From CAYZXK01 sp964482395 (lineage in GTDB: Bacteria; Planctomycetota; Phycisphaerae; UBA1845; Fen-1342): a stretch of DNA of 64,000 nt. The notes under the pieces were generated by a model, which saw nothing but the letters and a program-made list of their open reading frames with translations, searched no databases and had not been told where the DNA came from. This document shows positions 9,989 through 18,774 of the stretch, piece after piece. The stretch is taken from contig CAYZXK010000085.1 in assembly GCA_964482395.1 (NCBI GenBank), positions 1 through 64,000 on the forward strand, in the 5' to 3' direction. The translations under genes and the position numbers were made by a program. The first letter of the stretch is position 1; every line of letters starts with the position of its first letter.

Positions 9989-10799
9989 CAGCCCGCCCCG
10001 CCGCAATGTGGAGATCCCCGAGGGCCTGTGGATCCGCTGTGCCCAGTGCGGAGCAATGATCTACCGCCGAATCCTCGAGGAACATCTGCACGTGTGCCCG
10101 GAATGCAACTACCATTACCGCATCGACGCCCGGACCCGGATCAATCAGCTCAACGATCCCGGGACCTTCGAGGAGTTCCTGCCGGACCTGGAGTCGACCG
10201 ATCCGCTGGAATTCAAGGACCGCGTCAGCTATCGCGAGCGGCTGGCCAAGACCAAGGCCGAGACCGGGGAAACCGAGGCCATCGTGGTCGGCAAGGGCTT
10301 TGTGAAGGGCCGGCCGCTGATCATGGGCGTGATGAACCCCAACTTCATCATGGGCTCGATGGGGGCGGTGGTCGGGGAGAAGGTCTGCGCCGCGGCCGAG
10401 CGGGCGATGAATGAGGGATTGCCCCTGCTGATGGTGACTTGCAGCGGGGGGGCCCGCATGATGGAAGGCATGGTGGCCCTGACCCAGATGGCCAAGACCG
10501 CCGCCGCCATCGGCAAGTTCGACGAGGCCGGAGGCCTGTACATCGTGGTGATGACCGATCCGACCACGGCCGGGGTGGCGGCCAGCTTCGCATTCCTGGG
10601 GGATGTCACCCTGGCCGAGCCCGGCGCTCTGATCGGCTTTGCCGGCCCGCGGGTCATCGCCAACACCATCAAGGCCACCCTGCCCGAGGGCTTTCAGAAG
10701 GCCGAGTTCATGCTGGAGCACGGGTTCGTCGACCGGATCGTGCACCGTCGCGACCTGCGAAGCGAGATCGCACGGATCATCGACTACTGCAACAGGTAG
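9975..10799 (+). CDS. accD: Acetyl-CoA carboxylase carboxyltransferase subunit beta
   Basis: Transfers the carboxyl group from carboxybiotin to acetyl-CoA, giving malonyl-CoA for fatty acid synthesis; works with AccA, which is not in the window. 274 residues. The N-terminal zinc finger uses CAQC (C22, C25) and CPEC (C41, C44). The crotonase-like core shows MGSMGAVVGEK, the oxyanion-hole region SGGARMMEG, and DPTTAGVAASFA...GFAGPRVI. Translationally overlaps the upstream pseudophosphatase gene. Confidence 0.96.
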   Translation: MPNPDSPPRRNVEIPEGLWIRCAQCGAMIYRRILEEHLHVCPECNYHYRIDARTRINQLNDPGTFEEFLPDLESTDPLEFKDRVSYRERLAKTKAETGETEAIVVGKGFVKGRPLIMGVMNPNFIMGSMGAVVGEKVCAAAERAMNEGLPLLMVTCSGGARMMEGMVALTQMAKTAAAIGKFDEAGGLYIVVMTDPTTAGVAASFAFLGDVTLAEPGALIGFAGPRVIANTIKATLPEGFQKAEFMLEHGFVDRIVHRRDLRSEIARIIDYCNR

Positions 10800-10808
10800 G
10801 AACCGCCT

Positions 10809-11180
10809 GTGCTGCATGCTTTCTGGGATTGGCTGATCAGCGAGCTCCAGCGCCCCCTGGTCATCTTCGGCTTTGCCGCCCAGTTCATCTTCTTCTTACG
10901 ATTCGTCGTGCAGTGGTTCGAGTCCGAACGACGCGGCCGGAGCCATGTTCCGCTGGCCTTCTGGTATCTGAGCCTGGTCGGGGGGCTGATGCTGTTTGTG
11001 TACGCCCTGCTGGAGAAGAACCTGGTTTTCACCACCGCTCAGGCGCTGGGCGTGTTGATCTATGCCCGGAATCTCATGCTGATCTACCAGCGCAGCAACC
11101 GGCTCCGTGTCCGGCGCCGAGCCCGGACACCCCACCCCGTTCCCCAGCCTGGGGGCCTGGAGCATGGGCCCTCCGCCTGA
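10809..11180 (+). CDS. Lipid-A-disaccharide synthase N-terminal-domain (LAB_N) membrane protein
   Basis: 123-residue inner-membrane protein starting at a GTG 9 bases after accD. Three hydrophobic segments are visible (about 17-32, 47-66 and 72-92). The pattern FAAQFIFFLRFVVQWFESER...SHVPLAFWYLS matches the LAB_N family, which is found alone or beside lipid A genes. Its biochemical role is unknown. The C-terminal 25 residues are basic and proline-rich. Confidence 0.8.
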   Translation: MLHAFWDWLISELQRPLVIFGFAAQFIFFLRFVVQWFESERRGRSHVPLAFWYLSLVGGLMLFVYALLEKNLVFTTAQALGVLIYARNLMLIYQRSNRLRVRRRARTPHPVPQPGGLEHGPSA

Positions 11181-11273
11181 TGCCGCCTGGGCCACCAAGT
11201 GATTGTCCGCCGACCGCAAGAGAGTAAACTCCGCACCGGGTCGGGAGCGAACACAGTCAAAGGAGCGTAGGCC

Positions 11274-12296
11274 GTGATCCGTTGGTCAAGCAACGCTGGC
11301 GGGCGGCAGTGGGCGGCGGTCGCCTTTCTTCTGTTATTGGTTGGCCTGGCCGGGGGCTGCGAGCGCCGGGGGCCCGAGTCCACCACCATCAAGATCGGCT
11401 TTCTCGTCAAGCAGCCCGAGGAGCCCTGGTTCCAGAACGAGTGGAAGTTCGCCCAGCAGGCCGCTGACCAGTACGGGTTCAAGCTGATCAAGATCGGGGC
11501 CGTGGATGGGGAGAAGGTCCTGGCGGCGATCGACAACCTGGCCGCCCAGGGTGCCCAGGGGTTTGTGATCTGCACGCCGGATGTGAGACTGGGGCCGGCC
11601 ATCGTCGCCCGGGCGGCCGCCCACAACCTCAAGCTGCTGAGCGTGGACGACCAGTTTGTGGGGCCGGATGGCGAATTCATGACCCAGGTGCATCACCTGG
11701 GCATTTCCGCCCGCTCGATCGGTCAGGAGGTGGGTCGGGCACTGCTGGCGGAGATGCGGCGGCGGGGTTGGAATGCGGACGAAGTGGCGGCATGCGTGAT
11801 TACCTTCGAGGAGCTGGACACCGCCAGGCAGCGGACCGATGGGGCGATCGAAGCCCTGATCGCCGGCGGTTTCCCTAAAGATCGGATCTTCAAGGCCCCG
11901 CAGAAAACCACCGACGTGCCCGGCGCTTTCGATGCCGCCAATATCGTGCTTACACAGCATTCGGGGGTGAAGCGCTGGCTAACCTGCGGCATGAACGATA
12001 ACGCGGTGCTGGGCGCGGTTCGGGCCATGGAAGGCCGGGGCTTCAATGCCGACACGGTGATCGGCATCGGGATCAACGGCACCGACTGCATTGATGAGTT
12101 CCGCAAGCCGGAGCCCACCGGGTTTTTCGCTTCGGTCCTGCTGACCCCGCGCCGCCACGGCTATGAGACCGCGGAAATGATGTATAAATGGATCCGGGAC
12201 GGAGTCGAGCCGCCCAAGCTGACCTATACCAGCGGAATACTCATCACTCGCGACACATTCGAGCAGGTCCTCAAAGAGCAGGGCCTGCTCAACTGA
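11274..12296 (+). CDS. araF: L-arabinose ABC transporter substrate-binding lipoprotein
   Basis: Periplasmic-binding protein of the CUT2 sugar importer class, 340 residues, GTG start. A hydrophobic leader ends in a lipobox (GLAGGC, Cys about 30), so it is probably membrane-tethered, unlike the soluble E. coli protein. GFLVKQPEEPWFQ, FVICTPD, LSVDDQFV, ELDTARQR, PGAFDAAN and GIGINGTD correspond closely to AraF of E. coli, supporting L-arabinose as ligand. It is first in araFGH. A possible promoter with -10 TAAACT lies at 11225-11230. Confidence 0.9.
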   Translation: MIRWSSNAGGRQWAAVAFLLLLVGLAGGCERRGPESTTIKIGFLVKQPEEPWFQNEWKFAQQAADQYGFKLIKIGAVDGEKVLAAIDNLAAQGAQGFVICTPDVRLGPAIVARAAAHNLKLLSVDDQFVGPDGEFMTQVHHLGISARSIGQEVGRALLAEMRRRGWNADEVAACVITFEELDTARQRTDGAIEALIAGGFPKDRIFKAPQKTTDVPGAFDAANIVLTQHSGVKRWLTCGMNDNAVLGAVRAMEGRGFNADTVIGIGINGTDCIDEFRKPEPTGFFASVLLTPRRHGYETAEMMYKWIRDGVEPPKLTYTSGILITRDTFEQVLKEQGLLN

Positions 12297-12395
12297 CGCG
12301 GCGCGGCATGCACGCATCCGGCAGCGGCCGGCCCCGGGGTCGGCGCTAGAAGGCCGGGATGAGTCCCATGGCCGACAGGGGCCCCGCCCGTTACG

Positions 12396-13925
12396 GTGCA
12401 CCCGGTGACCACCCCGTACCTCCAGTTCGACCGCCTGACCAAAACCTTTCCCGGAGTGCGGGCCTTGGACCGGGTCACTTTCGGGGTGGCGGCCGGCCGG
12501 GTGCATGCCCTGATCGGCGAGAACGGGGCCGGCAAGAGCACCCTGCTGAAGATCCTCAGCGGAGTGTACCGCCCGGACGAGGGGCGAATCCTCCTTGATG
12601 GTCGGCCGCGGGCGTTTCGCTCGACCACCGACGCCCTCGCCGCCGGCATCGTGGTGATCCACCAGGAGCTGCACCTAGTCGGGCAGCTCAGCGTGGCCGA
12701 GAACCTGTTTCTGGGTCATTTGCCGGGCCGGTGGGGGTGGGTCGATTGGCGGCGGCTGCTGGCGGCTGCCCGCCGATACCTGAGCGAGTTGGGGGAAGAC
12801 ATCGATCCGCAGGCCGCGGTGCGGAACCTGTCCATCAGCCAGCGGCAGATGATCGAGATCGCCAAGGCCCTGACACGCGACGCCAGAGTCATCGCCTTCG
12901 ACGAGCCGACCAGCAGCCTGAGCAGTCGAGAGATCGACCGGTTGTTCCAGATCATTCGTGGCTTGCGGGACCAGAACCGCGCGATTCTCTACGTGAGCCA
13001 CCGGCTGAGCGAGGTCTTCGAGCTGTGCGACGCGGCCACCGTGCTGCGCGATGGCCGGTGCGTGGAGACTTTCCAGACTCTGGCCGGTCTGAGCCAGGAC
13101 CTGCTGGTCGAGCGCATGGTTGGCCGGCCCATCAGCGACCTGTACCGCTACAGCCCGCGACCGCACGGGCCGGCCGCGCTTCAAGTCGAGGGTCTGCTGG
13201 GCCCGGGCCTGCGGGCCCCGGCCAACCTGAGCGTCGCCCAGGGCGAAATCGTCGGCCTGTTCGGCCTGGTCGGCGCCGGCCGCAGTGAGTTGCTTCGGCT
13301 GATTTATGGAGCCGTGCGGCCCACCTGCGGCCAAGTGAGTATCTGCGGCCGGGCTGCCGGCATCCGGGGTCCGCAAGAGGCGATCCGCCGGGGAGTCATG
13401 TTCTGCCCGGAGGACCGAAAAAGGGACGGCGTGATCCCCATCCGCTCCGTGCAGGAGAACATCAACCTCAGCAGCCGACGTCGCTTCTGCCCGCTGGGGC
13501 TCCTGATCCATCCGGGGCGTGAACGTCAAAACGCCCTTCGGCAGGTGCAGCGCCTGGCGATCAAGACCCCCTGGCTGGGTCAGCTCGTCATGAACCTCTC
13601 GGGCGGCAACCAGCAGAAGGTGGTGCTGGCGCGGTGGCTGAGCGAAGATTTGCGGGTGATATTGCTGGATGAACCGACCCGCGGGATCGACGTGGGGGCC
13701 AAGGCGGAAATCTACACGATTATTCATGCCCTGGCCCGTCGCGGGGTGGGCGTGCTGCTGGCTTCCAGCGAGTTGCCGGAGGTGCTGGAAATCTGCGATC
13801 GGATCCTGGTCATGCGCCAGGGCCGGATTGTCGCCGAGCTTTCCCGCGCAAAAGCCACGCCGCAGGAAGTGCTGAAACTGGCCCTGCCGGTGGCCGAGCC
13901 GGCAGCGGCCCGAGAACCGTTATGA
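12396..13925 (+). CDS. araG: L-arabinose ABC transporter ATP-binding protein (two NBDs)
   Basis: 509-residue cytoplasmic ATPase with two tandem nucleotide-binding domains, typical of CUT2 importers. NBD1 has Walker A GENGAGKST (about 46-54), LSISQRQMIEIAKAL and Walker B VIAFDEPTSSLS. NBD2 has the degenerate Walker A GLVGAGRSE normal for this class, NLSGGNQQKVVLARWL, and ILLDEPTRGIDVGAK. GTG start; GTG 9 bases later is an alternative. It lies between araF and araH. Confidence 0.92.
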   Translation: MHPVTTPYLQFDRLTKTFPGVRALDRVTFGVAAGRVHALIGENGAGKSTLLKILSGVYRPDEGRILLDGRPRAFRSTTDALAAGIVVIHQELHLVGQLSVAENLFLGHLPGRWGWVDWRRLLAAARRYLSELGEDIDPQAAVRNLSISQRQMIEIAKALTRDARVIAFDEPTSSLSSREIDRLFQIIRGLRDQNRAILYVSHRLSEVFELCDAATVLRDGRCVETFQTLAGLSQDLLVERMVGRPISDLYRYSPRPHGPAALQVEGLLGPGLRAPANLSVAQGEIVGLFGLVGAGRSELLRLIYGAVRPTCGQVSICGRAAGIRGPQEAIRRGVMFCPEDRKRDGVIPIRSVQENINLSSRRRFCPLGLLIHPGRERQNALRQVQRLAIKTPWLGQLVMNLSGGNQQKVVLARWLSEDLRVILLDEPTRGIDVGAKAEIYTIIHALARRGVGVLLASSELPEVLEICDRILVMRQGRIVAELSRAKATPQEVLKLALPVAEPAAAREPL

Positions 13926-13951
13926 GCCGGCCCTGAAAGGACCCACTTGCC

Positions 13952-14941
13952 ATGCCACGGTTCTTCAGCCCCCGACCGACCGTCCGCACCAGGCGGCTTC
14001 TGACCGCCCGGCTCGGAAGCCTCTGGCAAGGCTCGGGCATGCTGGTGGTTTTCGCGATCATATTTCTGACGGCCTCGCTCGGCGTGCCCCACTTCTTCAG
14101 TTGGGTCAACATGACCGGGCTGATGCTGTCGGTGGCCACCATCGGCACCATCGCCTGCACCATGCTCTTTTGCCTGGCCTCCGGCGACTTCGACCTGTCG
14201 GTGGGATCGGTGGTGGCGATGAGCGGCGTGCTGGCCGCGGTGGTGGTCAACTTCACCGGGTCGGTCGGGTTGGGAATTGCCGCGGGGATCCTGGCCGGCG
14301 GGCTGGTCGGCTTGGTCAACGGCCTGGCCATTGCCGCCGTAGGGATCAACGCCCTGATCACGACCCTGGCCACCATGCAGATCGTCCGCGGCATGTCTTA
14401 CATCATCTCGGACGGAAAGGCGGTTGGTGTGCGTGAACCGGCTTTTTTCAGCCTGGGGATCTCCAGCTTTCTGGGCCTGCCCACGCCGGTGTGGATCATG
14501 ATCGGTTGCTTCGTCATTTTCGGCCTGCTGCTCAATCAGACCACCTTCGGGCGGAACACGCTGGCCATCGGCGGGAATCGGGAAGCCGCCCGGCTGGCCG
14601 GGGTCGCGGTGAGGGGCACCAAGATTGCCATCTTCACGCTTCAGGGCCTGGTGGCGGGCTTTGCCGGCGTGATCCTGGCCTCCCGCATGACCAGTGGTCA
14701 GCCCGCGACCGCCCAGGGCCTGGAGCTTCAGGTGATCTCGGCCTGCGTGCTGGGCGGGGTGTCGCTCACGGGCGGCGTCGGGACCATCACGGGCGTGATT
14801 GTCGGCGTCCTGATTATGGGCACTATCCAGAACGCCATGAATCTGCTGAATATCCCCCCCTTTTACCAGTACGTAGCCAGCGGCGTGATTCTGCTGGCTG
14901 CCGTCATGGTCGACCGCCTCCGGCAAAGGACCATCGCCTGA
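13952..14941 (+). CDS. araH: L-arabinose ABC transporter permease
   Basis: 329-residue inner-membrane permease of the AraH/RbsC type with about eight to ten hydrophobic segments. The conserved ASGDFDLSVGSVVAMSGV and FGRNTLAIGGNREAARLAGV motifs are present, the latter contacting the ATPase. It completes the importer. No arabinose isomerase, kinase or epimerase is nearby, so sugar catabolism must be encoded elsewhere. A hairpin at 15005-15032 follows. Confidence 0.93.
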   Translation: MPRFFSPRPTVRTRRLLTARLGSLWQGSGMLVVFAIIFLTASLGVPHFFSWVNMTGLMLSVATIGTIACTMLFCLASGDFDLSVGSVVAMSGVLAAVVVNFTGSVGLGIAAGILAGGLVGLVNGLAIAAVGINALITTLATMQIVRGMSYIISDGKAVGVREPAFFSLGISSFLGLPTPVWIMIGCFVIFGLLLNQTTFGRNTLAIGGNREAARLAGVAVRGTKIAIFTLQGLVAGFAGVILASRMTSGQPATAQGLELQVISACVLGGVSLTGGVGTITGVIVGVLIMGTIQNAMNLLNIPPFYQYVASGVILLAAVMVDRLRQRTIA

Positions 14942-15004
14942 TTGGCCGGCGGGGCGTTGAGATTATCGACCGTACCGCGGCCCCGGGGGGCCCGACTACC
15001 CGGA

Positions 15005-15032
15005 AAACAGGCTGTCACCTGCCGGCCTGTTT
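15005..15032 (+). terminator. Inverted repeat after araH, terminator-like
   Basis: AAACAGGC (15005-15012) and GCCTGTTT (15025-15032) form a perfect 8-bp stem with a 12-nt loop, ending in a short T run. This fits a weak, possibly bidirectional, intrinsic terminator of araFGH. It overlaps a possible promoter for the next gene (TGTCAC at 15013-15018, TACAAT at 15037-15042, 18-base spacer), so it could instead be an operator. Confidence 0.45.
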
Positions 15033-15042
15033 CCGCTACAAT
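15013..15042 (+). promoter_or_regulatory. Possible promoter of the secreted deiminase gene
   Basis: TGTCAC (15013-15018), an 18-base spacer and TACAAT (15037-15042). The -10 box matches the sigma-70 consensus at 5 of 6 positions. The TGTCAC upstream element also appears before uvrA. The leader to the ATG at 15153 would be about 105 nt. Confidence 0.35.
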
Positions 15043-15152
15043 ACGAGCGTATTCGGCTGGCGGGATGCGACCCGCCAACCGCACGGCTTTGACCCGCCCA
15101 GGAGTGCCGGCCGAGGTGCTGCCGGCCGAGCGATGGAAAAGGAGCCATCCCA

Positions 15153-17312
15153 ATGAAGCCCGTGGCTGTGATGTTATCGATCTTGGTCCTCGTCAGTTGG
15201 TGCCCGGCTCAGACCGCGGCGGCCCCAGACCAGAGCCCGCGTCCGGAAATCGTGGAGGACTACTCCAATCCGCTGCCGGCCTACCTGACGCCCGAGGAGC
15301 GCTTACTGCCTGCCCCCCAGGTTCCACCCGGCTGGCGCAGCCCCCCCACCGGCACGGTCTACTGCCCGCCGGAGTACGTGGCTTGTGACGGCCTGTTCAT
15401 CGCTTGGGAAGGCTACACCAGCATCCTGACCGAGCTGGCCGTCAAAATCACCATTAACGACCCGAACGTGACGGTCTACGTCGTGGTCGACAACACCAGC
15501 GAGCAAACCACCGTTTACAACACGCTCAGCGCCGCCGGCGCGCGCATGGACCAGATCGCATTCATCGTCCGCGTCACCGACACGGTCTGGATTCGCGACT
15601 ACGGCCCGCGGTTCATCTTCGAGGATGGCAACCTGGCCATCATCGACCACACCTACAACCGGCCGCGGCCCAACGACGACGCATTCAACGATTACTTGGC
15701 CAGTCTGTGGGGCATCGCCCAGTACGACATCCCGCTGGTGCACGGCGGCGGGAACTTCCACCTGTTCGATAACGGCGACGCCTTCATGACCACCCTGATC
15801 CTCAACGAGAACCCCGGACTCACCGAACAGGATGTCAAAGACCTCTACCAGCAATATCAGAACCTGAACCTCACCATCTACCCGGCCTTCCCTAGCAGTT
15901 TCGACTCCACTCAGCACATCGACATGTGGATGCTGCCGCTGGGAGACTACAAGGTCATTATCGGGCAGTACTCGCCCAGCGCCGGGCAGCCCTACACGAT
16001 TACTGAAGCCGCGGTGGCCGATCTCACCGCCCGGGGCTACACCGTCTACCGGACGCCCGGATGGCGCACCAGCGGCGTCCACTACACCTACACCAACGCC
16101 GTGATCCTTAACAACCAATGCTTCATCTCCAAGTTCGGCGGGTCGTATACCTCGCAGGATGCTCAAGCCCTGGCCGTCTACCAGTCGGCCCTCCCGGGCT
16201 ACACCATCCATCAGATCGACTGCTCGGGCATCATCAGTGCGGCGGGTGCCCTGCATTGCATCGTGATGCACAAGCCGGCCGCCGCCCCCGACCCCATTCC
16301 GCATGTCACCGTGCAGTCGCCCAACGGCGGCGAGCTGTGGATCGCCGGGCAAATGCACAACATCACCTGGACCGCGACCGATGACGTTGGCGTGACCAGC
16401 GTGGACATCTATCTGTCCACCGACGGCGGCGCCAGCTTCCCGCACACGGTCGCCACCGGCCTGGCCAACACCGGAACCTACGGCTGGCCCGTGCCGGTGC
16501 TCAACTCCAACCAATGCCGGATCAAAGTTGTGGCTCACGACGGCGACGGGAATGCCGGCGAAGACGTCTCCGACGCCAATTTCACCATTTCGCTCTACGG
16601 CCCCCAGGTCATCTACAGCTTCCCGCTGGATGGCGATCCCGGCTGGACTGTACAGGGACAGTGGGCCTTCGGGCATCCGACCGGCCAGGGCGGCACTCAG
16701 CACGGCTACCCCGATCCCAGCAACGGAGCCACCGGCGTCAACGTCTATGGCGTCAACCTAAACGGCGATTACTCGACCACTCCCGGCGGCCCATACTACC
16801 TGACGACCGGCCCGATTGATCTGCGGAACGCCACCCACACCAAGCTGAACTTCAAACGCTGGCTCAACAGCGACTATAAACCATATGTGACCAACACGAT
16901 CCAGGTTTCCAACAACGGCAGCAACTGGACGCAGGTCTGGACCAACGGCAGCACGGTCATCACCGAGAACGCCTGGTCGACCCAGGAATACGACATCTCG
17001 GCTGTCGCCGACGGCCAACCGACCATCTACATCCGCTGGAGCTATCAGGTCGCAAACGGAGCCTACGCCTACTCCGGCTGGAATATCGATGACATACAGA
17101 TCATCGGCATCCCGCAGGTGCTTCGCGGCGATGTGAACTGCGACGGCACGGTCGGCTTCGGCGACATCAACGCGTTCGTCCTGCTGATGACCAATCCGTC
17201 GGCCTGGCAGGACCAGTACCCGGGCTGCCCGCTGGCCAACGGGGACATCAATGAGGACGGCTCGGTCGGCTTTGCGGATATCAACCCGTTCGTGGCCCTG
17301 TTGACCTCTTGA
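15153..17312 (+). CDS. Secreted agmatine/peptidyl-arginine deiminase-family protein with dockerin-like C-terminus
   Basis: 719 residues with a signal peptide (about 1-24). The N-terminal domain belongs to the guanidino-group-modifying PAD_porph family. TVWIRDYGP (about 144-152), HGGGN (197-201), QHIDMW (254-259) and the catalytic cysteine in GALHC (C369) are all present, so it is probably active on agmatine or C-terminal peptidyl-arginine. Residues about 385-480 are a beta-sandwich of the NGGELW...ITW...STDGG type. A second beta-rich domain follows, and residues 659-719 are the dockerin-like module. A secreted deiminase tagged this way is unusual; the substrate cannot be decided from sequence. 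Confidence 0.8.
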   Translation: MKPVAVMLSILVLVSWCPAQTAAAPDQSPRPEIVEDYSNPLPAYLTPEERLLPAPQVPPGWRSPPTGTVYCPPEYVACDGLFIAWEGYTSILTELAVKITINDPNVTVYVVVDNTSEQTTVYNTLSAAGARMDQIAFIVRVTDTVWIRDYGPRFIFEDGNLAIIDHTYNRPRPNDDAFNDYLASLWGIAQYDIPLVHGGGNFHLFDNGDAFMTTLILNENPGLTEQDVKDLYQQYQNLNLTIYPAFPSSFDSTQHIDMWMLPLGDYKVIIGQYSPSAGQPYTITEAAVADLTARGYTVYRTPGWRTSGVHYTYTNAVILNNQCFISKFGGSYTSQDAQALAVYQSALPGYTIHQIDCSGIISAAGALHCIVMHKPAAAPDPIPHVTVQSPNGGELWIAGQMHNITWTATDDVGVTSVDIYLSTDGGASFPHTVATGLANTGTYGWPVPVLNSNQCRIKVVAHDGDGNAGEDVSDANFTISLYGPQVIYSFPLDGDPGWTVQGQWAFGHPTGQGGTQHGYPDPSNGATGVNVYGVNLNGDYSTTPGGPYYLTTGPIDLRNATHTKLNFKRWLNSDYKPYVTNTIQVSNNGSNWTQVWTNGSTVITENAWSTQEYDISAVADGQPTIYIRWSYQVANGAYAYSGWNIDDIQIIGIPQVLRGDVNCDGTVGFGDINAFVLLMTNPSAWQDQYPGCPLANGDINEDGSVGFADINPFVALLTS

Positions 17313-17385
17313 CGGCGGCCGGCCGGGCCCCTGGCCCAGCGGCATATAATGGATTCAGACGGCGATCCAGGCCGGGAGTTGTATT

Positions 17386-18714
17386 GTGGTAGCCTGGGGC
17401 TGCGGGTTGGTGGTCTATTGGCTGGCGGGGATCGGAGTCGGCTTTCCGAGCCGGTGGCCGGCGTCCTGGCCGGCTGATCCTGCCGGCAGCCCGGGGCCCG
17501 GGCAGGTTGAGACCCTCGGCCCACCCCAGGTCGATCCCGCCGGCGAGTGGGTGATCGGGCCGGAGATCCGGCCGGGCGGCGATAGCTGCCTGGACGCGAC
17601 GCCGATCGACAGCTTGCCCGCGGCCTTCATCGGCACGACGGCCGGCTTGACGGACGATTACGACGAAATCTGCCCTTACAACACCCCGGGTTCTCCGGAC
17701 GCGGTCTACCGTTACACTCCGACCGAGAATGTCACGGTTTACATCAGCTTGTGCAACGCCGGCACCAACTACAACACAAAGCTCTACGTCTATGCGGGCA
17801 TCTGCGACGGCACACCGGTGGCTTGCAGCGATGATGCCTGCCCGGGTTACCGGTCGCGGATCACGGGGCTGACCTTGTATGCCGGCGTGGATTACTTCAT
17901 CGTGGTCGACGGGTTCGGCGGGGCTTGCGGCACTTACGAACTGACCATTGCGGGCGAGATGCCACCGCCGGCTTGCCCGGAGAATTCAGCCTTCGGCCAA
18001 CCCGCGACCGGCAGCGGCACGATGGGCAAGAGCGAGGTGAGCACGGGCTTTTTGCGATTCGAGAACTATCCGCTGGGCGCAGGCAGCATCGATCCCGTGG
18101 CCAAGCTGCGTTTTTGGGGCCTGCCGCTGCGCTACGATGGCGCTTGGTATCCTTGCGATGAAAACCCGATGCCGTTCCTCATCAAGTTCTACCCGGACGT
18201 CGGGGGCCTGCCGGGGGCGGCCACGTGCTCCTACAGTCTGGACATCCTGGGAGTCAGCACGTACCTGCTCTACAACGGCTACCCGCTTTACCAGTACGAG
18301 GCCGAGCTGCCGAGCCCCTGCCCTCAGGGCCGCGGCTGGGTATCCATCCAGGGCAGCGGTGACCCGAACTGCTGGTTTATGTGGATGAGCTCCCCCACTG
18401 GCGACGGCAAATCGCTGGTGGATAACGGCGCCGGGCCCGGTCCGGTCGGCTACGATCTGTCGCTGTGCCTGGTGCCGGCCTCGGTCTGCGTGGGCGACTG
18501 CAACTGCGACGGTCAGGTCGACTTCCGCGACGTGAATCCCTTCGTGGTGTACATCGTGAATTACGATTCCTGGCAGGCCGCCTATCCGGGCTGCGACCCG
18601 CGGAACGGCGATATCAACGGAGACGGTACCTACGGCGGCTCGGGGTCGTTCGGCGATATCAATCCGTTTGTGGTGCTGCTGACCACCAATCCCATTCCGA
18701 TTCCCTGTCCCTGA
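17386..18714 (+). CDS. Secreted protein with PPC-like domain and C-terminal dockerin-like module
   Basis: 442 residues from a GTG start. The N-terminus has a short hydrophobic stretch that could be a signal. Residues about 65-190 (GDSCLDATPI...DAVYRYTPTENVTVYISLC...GVDYFIVVDGFGG...YELTI) resemble the bacterial pre-peptidase C-terminal (PPC) beta-sandwich. The central part (190-365) is Trp- and Cys-containing and not recognised. Residues 370-442 are the dockerin-like module with a five-residue insertion in the second repeat. No catalytic motif is visible. TATAAT at 17345-17350 may be its -10 box, without a clear -35. Confidence 0.7.
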   Translation: MVAWGCGLVVYWLAGIGVGFPSRWPASWPADPAGSPGPGQVETLGPPQVDPAGEWVIGPEIRPGGDSCLDATPIDSLPAAFIGTTAGLTDDYDEICPYNTPGSPDAVYRYTPTENVTVYISLCNAGTNYNTKLYVYAGICDGTPVACSDDACPGYRSRITGLTLYAGVDYFIVVDGFGGACGTYELTIAGEMPPPACPENSAFGQPATGSGTMGKSEVSTGFLRFENYPLGAGSIDPVAKLRFWGLPLRYDGAWYPCDENPMPFLIKFYPDVGGLPGAATCSYSLDILGVSTYLLYNGYPLYQYEAELPSPCPQGRGWVSIQGSGDPNCWFMWMSSPTGDGKSLVDNGAGPGPVGYDLSLCLVPASVCVGDCNCDGQVDFRDVNPFVVYIVNYDSWQAAYPGCDPRNGDINGDGTYGGSGSFGDINPFVVLLTTNPIPIPCP

Positions 18715-18716
18715 GG

Positions 18717-18731
18717 ACCCGGACGCCGGGT
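18717..18731. terminator. Short hairpin between convergent genes
   Basis: ACCCGG-ACG-CCGGGT (18717-18731) is a perfect 6-bp stem starting 2 bases after the stop of the PPC/dockerin gene and lying 44 bases before the end of the facing epimerase gene. There is no T-tract, so termination is only possible. Confidence 0.3.
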
Positions 18732-18774
18732 AGCATGCTCGGACGAGCCTGGGCAGGCTAAAGCTTCCGGCGGA

